Shown: positions 48,421-58,588 of the stretch, in pieces
How positions within the stretch are numbered: position 1 is the first letter of the stretch
How the letters are laid out: the number at the start of each line of letters is the position of its first letter
The notes under the pieces: generated by a model
What the model was told of the DNA's origin: nothing
Databases searched by the model: none
What the model saw: only the letters and a program-made list of their open reading frames with translations
Translations under genes and position numbers: made by a program
Assembly (NCBI GenBank): GCA_035771175.1
Contig: CM069613.1
Location: forward strand, 4,398,001 to 4,462,000
From: Paratinospora sagittata
Lineage: Eukaryota; Streptophyta; Magnoliopsida; Ranunculales; Menispermaceae
Direction of reading: 5' to 3'
Length of the DNA: 64,000 bases

Positions 48421-49493
48421 ACTTTCACTTTAAGCTAAAAATAAGTTTTCGTGTTAGCTTATATCTATTGTTGGGCCTCTATTTGGCAACTCTAACTTGT
48501 ATATTATGTGTATGATGAAGTTTCAGGTGACAGGGAGAGTTTGTGTTAATTTGATATTTATTGCTAGGCCTACCTGTCGTCTATTATTATTTAGTCTCAA
48601 TCTCATGTTTAGAGGTGAGATGTGATAAAAATAATTTCATCTCACCATTTTATCCACCTCACCATTTTTGGTGGGATTGTTTTATCCCACTCTTATTTTA
48701 TTTTATTTTTCTTTCTCTTCTTCTTCTTTTTCTTTTTCTTGCAACTTTTTTTTAAAAAAAAAAAAATTCCAGTTTTTGCTGGTTTTACAAACCAGCGTTT
48801 TTGGTTTTTTTCTTTTTTAAGGTTTAATGTAATTTAAAAAAAAAAAAGATATATCAATCTAATTCAATTCAATCTCATAAAAATAATTGACCTTAACTGT
48901 AGAATTAATTGCGTAATTGCGTGACTAGCGTGCATTGATTTATTAGTTGATCAGCATAAGTCACTTGAAGGGCATTTGCAAAGAAAAGAGGTGGCTCCAA
49001 GGCATTGGAGGTCTTAAGCAAAATGTTAAACTACACCTCTGAATATTATATTTATAAGAGTGTGCTATTTAAATCTATTTCTTCTTGCTTCATGAGGGCT
49101 TTAAGAGGTGTAATGTATAGTTGTCACAATCGCGGTTCGAATCAGTAATACATATTATTTGTATTTTTCAAAAAACGATTCAAATCAGTAATACATATGA
49201 TTTGTATTTTTCCAAAAACGATTCAAATCAACCTTTTAAATTGTTACACCTGTGAATCATAAGTGAATCAATCTGAACTACTAGTTGAATCATAGTGAAT
49301 TGGTCCAAATGATTAATTAGCAAAAAAAAAGGAGAAAAAAAAATAATGTCTTATAACTCTATGGATACTTAATATATACAATTGTAAGGTCCACATGTAT
49401 ATTTGGATCTTGAGATTCACCGATTCAAATCTTAATTCGATCACCAAGAAGACTTAGTTTTATTTTTTATTTTTTATTTTTTTTTGAGTCCTC
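48266..49493. other. AT-rich spacer with a GATTC-repeat element end
   Basis: No gene was found. From 49118 (ATAGTTGTCACAATCGCGGT) the sequence resembles the left end of the transposon at 61937-62603. It includes a 43-bp tandem duplication (49141-49183 and 49184-49226) with CGATTCAAATCAG. The right end was not located. Poly-A and poly-T runs occur at 48745-48770 and 49330-49345. Confidence 0.5.
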
Positions 49494-49498
49494 ATTCT

Positions 49499-50055
49499 TG
49501 TTGGGAAAATCGATGGTTGTAAAGAAATAAATTCTACAATCCCAGGATAATTTCCCAAACTATAAATACAACAAAGATAACACCAAAGATTTTAGCGTGG
49601 AAAACCCTCCAAAGATGGGGTAAAAACCACGGGACCCGTAGGCCGCTTAGAAACTTCCACTATAATCAAATGGGATTACAAACTTCACCTTTCGGTGGAT
49701 CTCTCACAAATATACACTAATTATGTATCTTCAATTTGTGGATAACACTTCACAAATTGGCTCACACTTTTTCTTCTCAAAGAAACTCTCTTTGAGGCTC
49801 TCTAGATCTCTAGAATTAGATCTCTCTGAATATTTGATCTCTCAGATGATTTTCAAGAATGAAATTAGGGCTCTATTTATAGGAGTTAAAACAGGGGCTT
49901 TTCTGTAATTATTTTGGAGCTCCCACGTGAAGCTTGCTTCCTTCCCATGCATCCCACGCATCCCACGCGAAAGTGAGTTGGACGTTCATGCAATTCAGCC
50001 GCCCATGCATGAGTTTATATTTTTTATTGTTTGTTTAATGAGGTGGACCCCATCA
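49499..50055 (-). repeat. 3' LTR of the young Copia element
   Basis: 557 bp, TGATGGGGTCC...CCCAACA on the minus strand. It shares the TG(A/T)GGGGTCCACCT start with the LTR of the older Copia element. Confidence 0.96.
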
Positions 50056-50070
50056 AATCTCCCTCCCACC

Positions 50071-53000
50071 TCATGTGGAATAGGGATCCTTCACACCTGC
50101 AATCTCTCTACAAATAGTAAGTTTTTCTCTGGTCAAGGACTTCGTCATCATATCTGCCCCGTTGTCATTAGTGTGGATCTTCTCAACTTGCAACAGTTTA
50201 TTTTCTAGCACATCACGAATCCAATGATACCGTACGTCGATGTGCTTGGACCTTGAATGGAAGGTTGAGTTCTTGCTGAGGTGAATTGCGCTTTGACTGT
50301 CGCAATAAAGAACATATTTTTCTTGGTTCTGCTGCAATTCTTGTAGGAACTTTTTCATCCACAAGATCTCCTTACAACCTTCAGTGATTGCAATGTACTC
50401 AGCTTCTGTGGTACTTAAAGCAATACACTTCTGTAATCGTGATTGCCATGAGACAGCTCCCCCTGCAAAGGTTATTAGGTACCCGGATATCGACTTTCTC
50501 GTATCCACGTCGCCAGCCATATCTGAATCTGTAAATCCTTCTAATACAAGTTTATCATTACCAAAACATAAACAATGACTAGAAGTACCTCTAAGATACC
50601 TGAGTATCCATTTGACTGCTGTCCAATGTTCCTTTCCAGGATTCGATAGAAAACGGCTCACAACACCAACAGCATGAGCAATGTCCGGTCTGGTGCATAC
50701 CATAGCGTACATTAGACTGCCAACTACCGATGCATAAGGCACCTTGCTTATCTCTGATTTTTCTTCTTCGCTTGAAGGACACTGGCTCGCATTAAGCTTG
50801 AAGTGGCTTGCCAGTGGAGAACTAACAGGTTTAGCTTTGCTCATGTTGAACCGCTCTAAAACTTTCTCAATATACTTTTCTTGAGATAGCCAAAGTTTCT
50901 TGTTCTTCCTGTCACGAACAATCTTCATGCCAAGGATTTGTTTTGCGGGTCCTAAGTCTTTCATGGCAAAAGACTTGCTCAACTCTTTCTTTAACTTGTT
51001 AATCTTGCCAATATCTTGGCCTACAATTAACATATCATCAACATAAAGCAAAAGAATAATAAAATCACCATCAGAGAATTTCTTGATGAAGACGCAGTGA
51101 TCAGCTGTCGTTCGGTTGTACTCCGTTTGCTTCATGAACGAGTCAAACTTTTTATACCACTGCCGCGGTGCCTGTTTCAAACCATACAGACTCTTCTTTA
51201 GCCTGCATACCAGTTTTTCTTTTCTTTTGACTTGGAAACCTTCGGGCTGCTCCATATAGATTTCCTCGTCAAGATCACCATGTAAGAATGCCGTTTTTAC
51301 ATCAAGTTGTTCAACCTCCAGATTAAGACTAGCTGCCAAGCCAAGAACAACTCGGATTGAAGACATTTTTACCACCGGTGAGAAGATTTCATCGAAGTCA
51401 ACGCCTTTCTTCTGTCCGAATCCTTTTACAACCAATCTTGCTTTGTATCGAGGTTGCGAGCTACCTTCTTCGCTTTTGATCCTGTACACCCACTTGTTCT
51501 TGAGGGCTTTCTTTCCCTGCGGTAATTTCACCAAGTCAAATGTGTGGTTTTCATGCAGAGATTTCATTTCTTCCTGCATGGCTTTCATCCACTCAGTTTT
51601 ATGCTGGTCAGTGATAGCTTCAGTATAGCTCTCCGGTTCTCCCCCGTCAGTGAGCATCACATAGTCACTCGGAGGATATCTTTGACTTGGTTGTCGCTCT
51701 CTGGTAGATCTCCTTAGCTGTGCTTCTGGTTGGACTTGTTCAGGAACTTGTTCAGGAATTTGTTCAGGAACTTGTTCTTGTTCTGAACTTTGAGCTGGTG
51801 GAACATTATTATCAGTATCTGGTGCAGCTTCCTTGTCATCTGAATTTGGTGATGGTGGGACTGGTTCCAGATTAACTGGAAGTTCTTCTGATTGTGGCTT
51901 CTCAGGTTTCTGAAAATCCTCGATCGTCTGATCTTCAAGAAACACCACGTCTCTGCTTCTGACAATCCTTTTGTTGACAGGATCCCAAAGTCTGTAGCCG
52001 AATTCTTCATGGGAATATCCCACAAAGATACACTGCTTCGCTTTTCCATCCAGCTTGGACCTCTCGTCTCTAGGGATGTGAACAAATGCTCTGCAGCCGA
52101 ATACTTTCAAGTGTTTGTAAGAAACGTCTTTCCCCGTCCAAACCTTTTCTGGTACGTCGTAGTTCAGTGGAACTGATGGAGAAAGGTTGATTAAATCAAC
52201 TGCTGTCCTCATTGCCTCCCCCCAATAGGAGTTTGGCAGTTTTGCATTTGATAGCATACATCTTACTCTTTCACAGATGGTTCTGTTCATCCTCTCTGCG
52301 ACACCGTTGTGTTGAGGTGTCTTTGGTACTGATTTTTCCAGCCTGATGCCGAAACTTCTGCAGTACTCCTCGAATGATCCGCGATACTCACCGCCATTGT
52401 CTGATCGTACACACTTCAAACGTCTGCCAGTTTCTCTCTCAACTTTTACATGAAATTGCTTGAAAACTTCCTGCACTTGATCTTTAGTTTTCAAAGCAAA
52501 GGCCCACACTTTTCTAGAGTGATCATCAATAAATGTCACAAAATAGTGAGCACCTCCTAGTGTCTTACAACTCATTGTACAGACATCTGTGTGTATTAAA
52601 TCTAGAATATTTGCCTTTCTAGATGGTGGGGAACTACGAAATGCAACTCTATGTTGTTTACCCATAATACAATCAACACAAGTACGTAAAGATGTACCTG
52701 TCATTCCTGGCAAGTGCTCCTTCTTGGAAAGAATTCTGAGACCCTTTTCACTCATGTGGCCGAGCCGCTTATGCCATAACTCGGTGGGAACTTCTTTCCT
52801 CATGGTATTTACTTCTTCTTTACACAGCTTGACTTCTGTGTGGTAGAGTGATGCATCTTTCTTGCCTCTGGCTACTACCAAGTTTCCTTTGGTGAGCTTC
52901 CATTTTCCTTCACCAAAGTTATTATTGTAGCCATCGTCATCAAGCATTCCGGTGGAGATCAAATTGAGGCGGATATCTGGAACATGCCTCACATCTTTCA

Positions 53001-53280
53001 AGAGTAACCTGTATCCAAGGTTAGTTTCTAAATAAATATTACCGATGCCGATAATTTTGGATGCATCATCATTTCCCATCCTCACTCGTCCGAAATCACC
53101 TTGCGTGTAGGCTGAGAAGAAATCTCGTCGTGAGGTGACATGGTAGGACGCACCTGAGTCAACTATCCATGTAGAGTCTTGACTTGCAAGGTTGACATAA
53201 TCAGCATCTCGAACAATGACGACTTCTTCAGTGAGAGTTGTGGTGTCATTTGTTCGGGTTTCTGCTTCTGGATTTCTGGA
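50071..53280 (-). CDS. Copia pol: protease, integrase, reverse transcriptase, RNase H (young element)
   Basis: The frame is open from just after the gag UGA. The first Met is at 53085, but the protease motif WIVDSGASYHV (about 53165-53135) lies upstream of it, so pol needs the gag frame or an internal event to be made. In order: integrase zinc finger (HKRLGHMS ... CVDCIMGKQ), catalytic Asp in HTDVC and in RSDNGGEY, then Glu in NGVAERMN context; a Pro/Glu/Gln linker with a short PEQVPEQIPEQ repeat; reverse transcriptase with FLHGDLDEEIYMEQPEGF and YVDDMLIVG; RNase H with DSDMAGD, TEAEYIA and YCDSQSAIHLS; end KDPYST. All catalytic residues I could check are present and no further stop was found. 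Confidence 0.94.
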   Translation of the reverse strand, partial: SRNPEAETRTNDTTTLTEEVVIVRDADYVNLASQDSTWIVDSGASYHVTSRRDFFSAYTQGDFGRVRMGNDDASKIIGIGNIYLETNLGYRLLLKDVRHVPDIRLNLISTGMLDDDGYNNNFGEGKWKLTKGNLVVARGKKDASLYHTEVKLCKEEVNTMRKEVPTELWHKRLGHMSEKGLRILSKKEHLPGMTGTSLRTCVDCIMGKQHRVAFRSSPPSRKANILDLIHTDVCTMSCKTLGGAHYFVTFIDDHSRKVWAFALKTKDQVQEVFKQFHVKVERETGRRLKCVRSDNGGEYRGSFEEYCRSFGIRLEKSVPKTPQHNGVAERMNRTICERVRCMLSNAKLPNSYWGEAMRTAVDLINLSPSVPLNYDVPEKVWTGKDVSYKHLKVFGCRAFVHIPRDERSKLDGKAKQCIFVGYSHEEFGYRLWDPVNKRIVRSRDVVFLEDQTIEDFQKPEKPQSEELPVNLEPVPPSPNSDDKEAAPDTDNNVPPAQSSEQEQVPEQIPEQVPEQVQPEAQLRRSTRERQPSQRYPPSDYVMLTDGGEPESYTEAITDQHKTEWMKAMQEEMKSLHENHTFDLVKLPQGKKALKNKWVYRIKSEEGSSQPRYKARLVVKGFGQKKGVDFDEIFSPVVKMSSIRVVLGLAASLNLEVEQLDVKTAFLHGDLDEEIYMEQPEGFQVKRKEKLVCRLKKSLYGLKQAPRQWYKKFDSFMKQTEYNRTTADHCVFIKKFSDGDFIILLLYVDDMLIVGQDIGKINKLKKELSKSFAMKDLGPAKQILGMKIVRDRKNKKLWLSQEKYIEKVLERFNMSKAKPVSSPLASHFKLNASQCPSSEEEKSEISKVPYASVVGSLMYAMVCTRPDIAHAVGVVSRFLSNPGKEHWTAVKWILRYLRGTSSHCLCFGNDKLVLEGFTDSDMAGDVDTRKSISGYLITFAGGAVSWQSRLQKCIALSTTEAEYIAITEGCKEILWMKKFLQELQQNQEKYVLYCDSQSAIHLSKNSTFHSRSKHIDVRYHWIRDVLENKLLQVEKIHTNDNGADMMTKSLTREKLTICREIAGVKDPYST

Positions 53281-54105
53281 TCATTCCGCCTTTAACTTTC
53301 GACATTCTCGAATGAAGTGTCCGGGCTTGCCGCAGTGATGACATTTCTTGTCATGCCACGATCTCGACTTCGAGCGTCCTCTTTGCTGACTTTGGTTACG
53401 AGGATTTCTGCTTTTACTCCTTCCGTGCCATTCTTGCTTGCCTTGTTTTTCCATGACAAGTGTTTCACTTTCAGGAGTATATCCATTGTCTTTTCGTCGA
53501 GACTCTTCGTTCAGCATTCTGTCTTTTACCATATCCATGGTAAGCTTGCCGCCAGGAGCTGAGTTACTAACTGACACAACTAGAGTGTCCCAACTTTTTG
53601 GTAGAGAACTCGTCAACAACAACGCTTGTAGCTCGTCATCTACGATCATCATCATAGAGTTGAGTTGATCTACAATGCCTTGGAACTCACTCATGTGTTC
53701 CGATACACTGCTTCCATCTTTGTACTTCAAATTGACTAATCGTCGTATCAGATTAGCTTTATTCTGTACGGTTGTCCTCGCATACATTGTCTCCAACTTT
53801 TGCCATAGAACGTAAGCATCGTGTTCATTAGCAAAATTTTGGAAAATGCTCTTGTCGATCCATTGTCTGATTTGAGCAGCACACTTTCGGTTCAGCACGA
53901 CCCAATCAGTGTCTGTGCTAGTTGTTTTTGATGTCTTGTCATCTGTTGAAGTTGTAGTCACAGCTTCCTCCTTCGGCATTATAATCGGCTTCCACAGATC
54001 TTTAATGTATAAAAGATCCTCCATCTTCGGCTTCCAAATTGCATAATTAAATGCAGTCAACCTGATCATATTGCCTGTGTACATATTGCTTGTGCTCTCC
54101 TCCAT
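53281..54105 (-). CDS. Copia gag (274 aa) of the young element
   Basis: Starts MEESTSNMYTGNMIRLTAFN. The capsid-like region includes YAIWKPKMEDLLYIKDLW (about residues 26-43), LETMYARTTVQNKANLIRR and LLTSSLPKSWDTLVVS. A basic, Arg/Ser-rich stretch precedes the zinc knuckle CHHCGKPGHFIREC (about residues 255-268; CX2CX4HX4C intact). The frame ends at a UGA (53281-53283) directly after KLKAE, then stays open into protease. Gag makes the cytoplasmic particle that holds element RNA. The UGA could be a decayed CGA or a natural boundary; the sequence alone does not decide. Confidence 0.92.
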   Translation of the reverse strand: MEESTSNMYTGNMIRLTAFNYAIWKPKMEDLLYIKDLWKPIIMPKEEAVTTTSTDDKTSKTTSTDTDWVVLNRKCAAQIRQWIDKSIFQNFANEHDAYVLWQKLETMYARTTVQNKANLIRRLVNLKYKDGSSVSEHMSEFQGIVDQLNSMMMIVDDELQALLLTSSLPKSWDTLVVSVSNSAPGGKLTMDMVKDRMLNEESRRKDNGYTPESETLVMEKQGKQEWHGRSKSRNPRNQSQQRGRSKSRSWHDKKCHHCGKPGHFIRECRKLKAE

Positions 54106-54114
54106 TTGAGTCGT

Positions 54115-54354
54115 CAGTCAACAGGTTTCGCGGAGCTTGACACTTTTTCGACGATGAATAGTATTATGTGAATAGTACTCAATGAATAGTACCCCTTGTG
54201 AATAGTACTATATGAATAGTGCCCTTGTGAATAGTGCTCCGTAAATAGTATTCTATGAATAGTATTACTATTCCAAATAGTGACGTATACGTGAATAGTA
54301 ATGTATGTATGAACCGTACCTTTGCTGAAAACGACCCAGGCTCTGATACCACTT
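54115..54354 (-). other. Untranslated leader of the young Copia element, with ACTATTCAC repeats
   Basis: Between the 5' LTR and the gag ATG. On the element strand the word TACTATTCAC/T occurs about ten times between 54305 and 54150, at irregular steps. The primer site is at the LTR end. The repeats resemble the ACTGTTCATC words in the older Copia leader. Confidence 0.8.
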
Positions 54355-54911
54355 TGTTGGGAAAATCGATGGTTGTAAAGAAATAAATTCTACAATCCCA
54401 GGATAATTTCCCAAACTATAAATACAACAAAGATAACACCAAAGATTTTAGCGTGGAAAACCCTCCAAAGATGGGGTAAAAACCACGGGACCCGTAGGCC
54501 GCTTAGAAACTTCCACTATAATCAAATGAGATTACAAACTTCACCTTTCGGTGGATCTCTCACAAATATACACTAATTATGTATCTTCAATTTGTGGATA
54601 ACACTTCACAAATTAGCTCACACTTTTTCTTCTCAAAGAAACTCTCTTTGAGGCTCTCTAGATCTCTAGAATTAGATCTCTCTGAATATTTGATCTCTCA
54701 GATGATTTTCAAGAATGAAATTAGGGCTCTATTTATAGGAGTTAAAACAGGGGCTTTTCTGTAATTATTTTGGAGCTCCCACGTGAAGCTTGCTTCCTTC
54801 CCATGCATCCCACGCATCCCACGCGAAAGTGAGTTGGACGTTCATGCAATTCAGCCGCCCATGCATGAGTTTATATTTTTTATTGTTTGTTTAATGAGGT
54901 GGACCCCATCA
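54355..54911 (-). repeat. 5' LTR of the young Copia element
   Basis: 557 bp, two differences from the other LTR. A minus-strand TATAAATAG box (54729-54737) is the likely promoter. Same length and ends as the 3' LTR. Confidence 0.96.
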
Positions 54912-54916
54912 ATTCT

Positions 54917-55575
54917 GACAACAATGGTATAATAAATTAAATTATAAAATTCTTGAGGCTGATTTAGTAAAAAGTGGTCTTTTCTCAAAAAAAAAAAAAA
55001 AGAAAGAAAAAGAAGGTTTTGTTCAAATTTGGTTATAAAAAAAGAAGTTTTGTTCATATTCTTAAAATTAGTTAAGTCTTTTTTATCCAAATAAAGAAAT
55101 AGCTTGATTATTATGAAAGTAAAATAATCAAAGTTGAAAGTGAAATGTTACAATCTAGCAGACTCCATGGCCCATAACGCAGATATTGTACCGATCTCAA
55201 CTGGGTTTTGCTTATGTCCACAAAAGGCCTTAATACGTCAGTTGAAGTTGCACATTTAACCTAGGATTTCTTTTATGTTTTATTCGATGTGAGACTAATA
55301 TTTTTTTTTTTAGGGCTAGGCACACAAACATTTTTTTTTTTTTTTGAGATAGTGATATCTTTTTGACTAATCCACTGTGGCCGCTACTCACCCACTGGCA
55401 CACAAACATTACCACCAGGAGTTTGGCTGTGTTTGATACTATTGTTTGACTTCATGCCCCATTACACTGATATTGTCTCAAATCTTAGTAAGGTTTTTTA
55501 TGCTTTTACAAAAGGTCTTAATATGTGAGGGTGAGAGCTGCACATTTAGCTTAAAATCTCTTCCATGACCTATTC
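54917..55575. other. Spacer with a degenerate two-copy repeat
   Basis: No gene. Two related blocks (about 55150-55290 and 55430-55575) share CCCAT(A/T)AC, GATATTGT, TTATG, AAAAGG(C/T)CTTAATA and TGCACATTTA. The second is broken at its end by solo LTR C and continues as GATGTGGAATTAATAC after 56920. Poly-A and poly-T runs occur at 54988-55003 and 55328-55346. Confidence 0.6.
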
Positions 55576-56915
55576 TGTAATACTCTGTATTTCACAAAAA
55601 AAAAAAAAAAAATTACTATTTGGGCAACGCCTGAACGTTCAGGCGCATGCCAGAACGTTCAGGCGCAAAAATCTCTATATAAGAAACCTCCTCATTTCTC
55701 ATTCCTCACACCAAATCACCTTCTCTTGTGAATTTCTTCTCTTTTCCACGCATTCTAAGTTTTTGAGACTCTCTGTCCGAGACTCTCGGTGCGGTGCAAC
55801 AAAGTTCTGTCCGGAGAAAAGCGTCAGATCTGAAAGAAGAAGTTTTTATCTGAAGGTGGGGAACGAAACATAGGTTTGCGTACATTCAATTATTATTATG
55901 TCTACTATTCATTTACACCGCATTATGTCATATACTGTTTATATTGTCGCACTTATGCATGTATATTTGGAATTCATGTATTGCACTGTTATAATGCCGG
56001 ATTTGTGGTCAATCTGACTCAACTAAACTCGGTCTTGTCCTCAGTAACTTAAATAGTGAACGGGAGGCAGCGGACTGCTCTAGGCGATTGGTATTTAAGC
56101 AAACCTTGTGTCTCACCTCTCAACTGGGGACTGATCTAGTTGGTCTTATTGAAAGCTATCAACTTATACAGTAATACTGAATGTCCTAATCTTGCACGTC
56201 GTGATACCGACCTTGATAAGGATCACCAGACGTTGCCAAAGTTAGTCTAAATGTCAAGAAAAAGACCAGACCAGTAGACTAGACCAGTTCATATATTGGC
56301 ATCATACATATCACCACCTAGGGACGTATATGGTTTATGACTCATAGAATAGTTAGGAGCATTGCTCGCTATTCATTACATTTCTCTGGAGAGGGACGTA
56401 CATGAGAACCTGGCTACACCCGGAGAGGGACATCAGTACGTGAATCCAGAGCATCGTTCCTGTACATGAACTCAGGCGATGTACGTTCATCAAACCATTA
56501 CGAGACGGTGTCATGCATACATACATAATGATTGATTATGATGCTCACATGTGTATTTAAGATATTTGATATTGAAATATACTTTATTAATTGTTATACT
56601 CATGTACTATTTACCCACTGAGCGCGTTAAGCTCACTCCATTATTATCCAATCTTTCACAGAAAATTAGGGTGGACTGGGTGCAGATTATGGGGCCCACA
56701 TTTTATACAATTTCTTTAATTCATTGGGGATTTTGGGAGTATGTTACCTTGACCATTTTATGTACAAAAGTATTCTGAATTAAATGAAATCAGATTCGTA
56801 CTGTGTATATTGTATTTCCGTTGCGCACTCTGTTGTTACCATTGTTATTGTTCGAAATGCATGCCCCGTCCGAGAGTGTATCGCCGGTTTAGGCGCGTCC
56901 GGGCGGGGTGTGACA
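55576..56915 (+). mobile_element. Solo LTR C, 1.3 kb (probable Ty3/gypsy)
   Basis: 1340 bp with TGTAATACTC...GGTGTGACA ends and a perfect 5-bp duplication TATTC (55571-55575 and 56916-56920). A TATATAAG box (55676-55683) about 100 bp from the left end sets plus orientation. Two copies of a palindromic AACGTTCAGG block lie just upstream. No coding domains. The end GGGCGGGGTGTGACA matches the corresponding end of LTR B. Confidence 0.87.
55630..55663 (+). promoter_or_regulatory. Paired palindromes upstream of the LTR C TATA box
   Basis: CCTGAACGTTCAGG (55630-55643) is a perfect 14-bp palindrome. CCAGAACGTTCAGG (55650-55663) is a one-base variant exactly 20 bp on. TATATAAG begins 13 bp further. 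The spacing of two helical turns suggests a protein-binding pair; this is an inference. Confidence 0.6.
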
Positions 56916-56920
56916 TATTC

Positions 56921-58578
56921 GATGTGGAATTAATACAATCTAATTCATAGAAGGTAGCAAGGAGGGGGAAAAAGTAATGATTCAAGACTTATGTTTCGAG
57001 CCAACTTAACCATATAAACGATCTCCATTCTTATAATTTTTAGTTTTAAGTTGCTGAAACAGTAGAGTGGAGGAGGAGTCGTTGATCTCATGTAATTGGA
57101 AAATATATTGTTGAGTTGATTAGAGAAAAAAGTCAAATCTTGTAAAAACTTTCTAAATTTGAAAGAACGATTCTTTTTCAAAATTTTAATTAATTGAAAA
57201 GTAGACTTTTTATTATCCACTTTGTCTACTACCTTTGAACAAATCATAAAAAATGCTAAAGAAATTTGTCAACGTTGAAGAGGAAGGCTAAAAATATAAG
57301 GTCAAGGATTTTTCTTTGAATGGATATAAAAGTATGTTTCATTTTTAATATAAAATTTTATTTAATAAGAAAGATAAAGGTTTTTGAGAATGATAGAAAG
57401 CATTACAAAAAATGTTCTATTATAGATGGTTTAGTGTAGATTTTCCCATGCATGTTTCCAAAAGATGAACTCAAAATAATAATATTTCAAAAAATTAACA
57501 AACCATGTTTATATAGTTTTTATAACATAAAAATTGTTAAATGAACAAATAAAAAGAAACCAAAATGGGATAAAACATTTTCATTTTTCCACCAAACAGG
57601 GCATAGACGGTGGAAAGCGTTTTAATTTTTAGGGGAAAAAAAGGGTGGGGGACCAAAAGACCGCAATTATGTCTTTATGTTATATTACCTTATTCTAATT
57701 GTTCATATTCAATTCAACTAATCAGAATAAAACACGTATGAATGGACAATTAATATATATATATATATATGTTTAGCCAATTATTCAAAGCCAACACAAT
57801 TCATAAAGATATTGATCAAATGATACAATTATCAAATAATAAATAGAAATTAAGTTTGATTTTGAGAAAGAAAATTACGTGAAGAATATATTTAAGTTTC
57901 AAAAGTTTTTATGATTCTATTTTTTTTAGACATAATTAAAAGCAAGATAAGATTTTTCTTTTTCTTTTTTAGGAGAAACAACATGCGTGGGTAAACATAG
58001 TTTGTCTTTGTCCTATTGAGTATTAGGTCTCTCACGACTGACGTTACAATGTGAGTGTCGACAGTATTTGATAATCTGTTTTAAAAGATTCGGGTGTAAT
58101 ATTTTTTTTATTGAAACTTATGCAATGGGTTATTTACTATTTAAATGTTACGTTGTCACGTATTTATTAATTTTTTTATCTATTAAAATTCGAATTCACA
58201 ACCTTTTATCTTTTGCAATCATGTAATAACTATTGTGCCATCTCTGCATTTAACAAAAGTGAACAAATAAAAAATTAATCTTTGGATTTAGTTGAATGAT
58301 AATCCTCAAGAAGGGACCACCGGACTCTCCAATAGAAGAAGTTAGAGTTTGATTTCGACAAAAAGAAGTTAAAGATATCAGTTATGAAGAAGGGCCCACC
58401 TTATAAAAAGATATTCAGACTTTATCCCTTCAAAATCCAAAAGATGAAAAAAAAGTAAAAGAAAAAGCCGAGCCCATGCCACGTGTCTGGCCCCACAAAT
58501 CAAGACATACTACGAGGATGGGACGAAAAAGTTGCACACCAGATTCTGAAAGAGACGGTGTCCACACGTGCACTCAGT
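56921..58578. other. AT-rich spacer
   Basis: No gene seen. There is an AT microsatellite at 57753-57771 and a fragment CCACCAAACAGGGC (57590-57604) like a hAT-MITE end without a partner. A CCACGTGTC G-box-like word lies at 58479. Confidence 0.5.
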
Positions 58579-58588
58579 AACGTAACAC

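Larger units (their letters stand above)
49499..54911 (-). mobile_element. Young, near-intact Ty1/Copia retrotransposon
   Basis: A 5413-bp element with 557-bp LTRs at both ends (49499-50055 and 54355-54911) and a perfect 5-bp duplication ATTCT (49494-49498 and 54912-54916). By eye the LTRs differ at only two positions (49673 and 49759, both G versus A), so insertion is recent. The primer site TGGTATCAGAGCC (plus-strand 54339-54351) starts 3 bases from the 5' LTR. The purine tract GAGGTGGGAGGGAGATT lies at the 3' LTR. Gag (53281-54105) and pol (about 50071-53280) share one frame and are broken by a single UGA. The Tork/Tnt1-like type is inferred from gag and pol wording. Confidence 0.97.

Noticed and set aside
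53085..53085. Pol start at the Met at 53085
   Set aside because: The protease DSGAS motif is in the same open frame upstream, so this Met is not the natural start.
55562..55873. Open frame of 102 codons at the start of solo LTR C
   Set aside because: It lies over the LTR promoter region, includes a poly-A run and has no domain.
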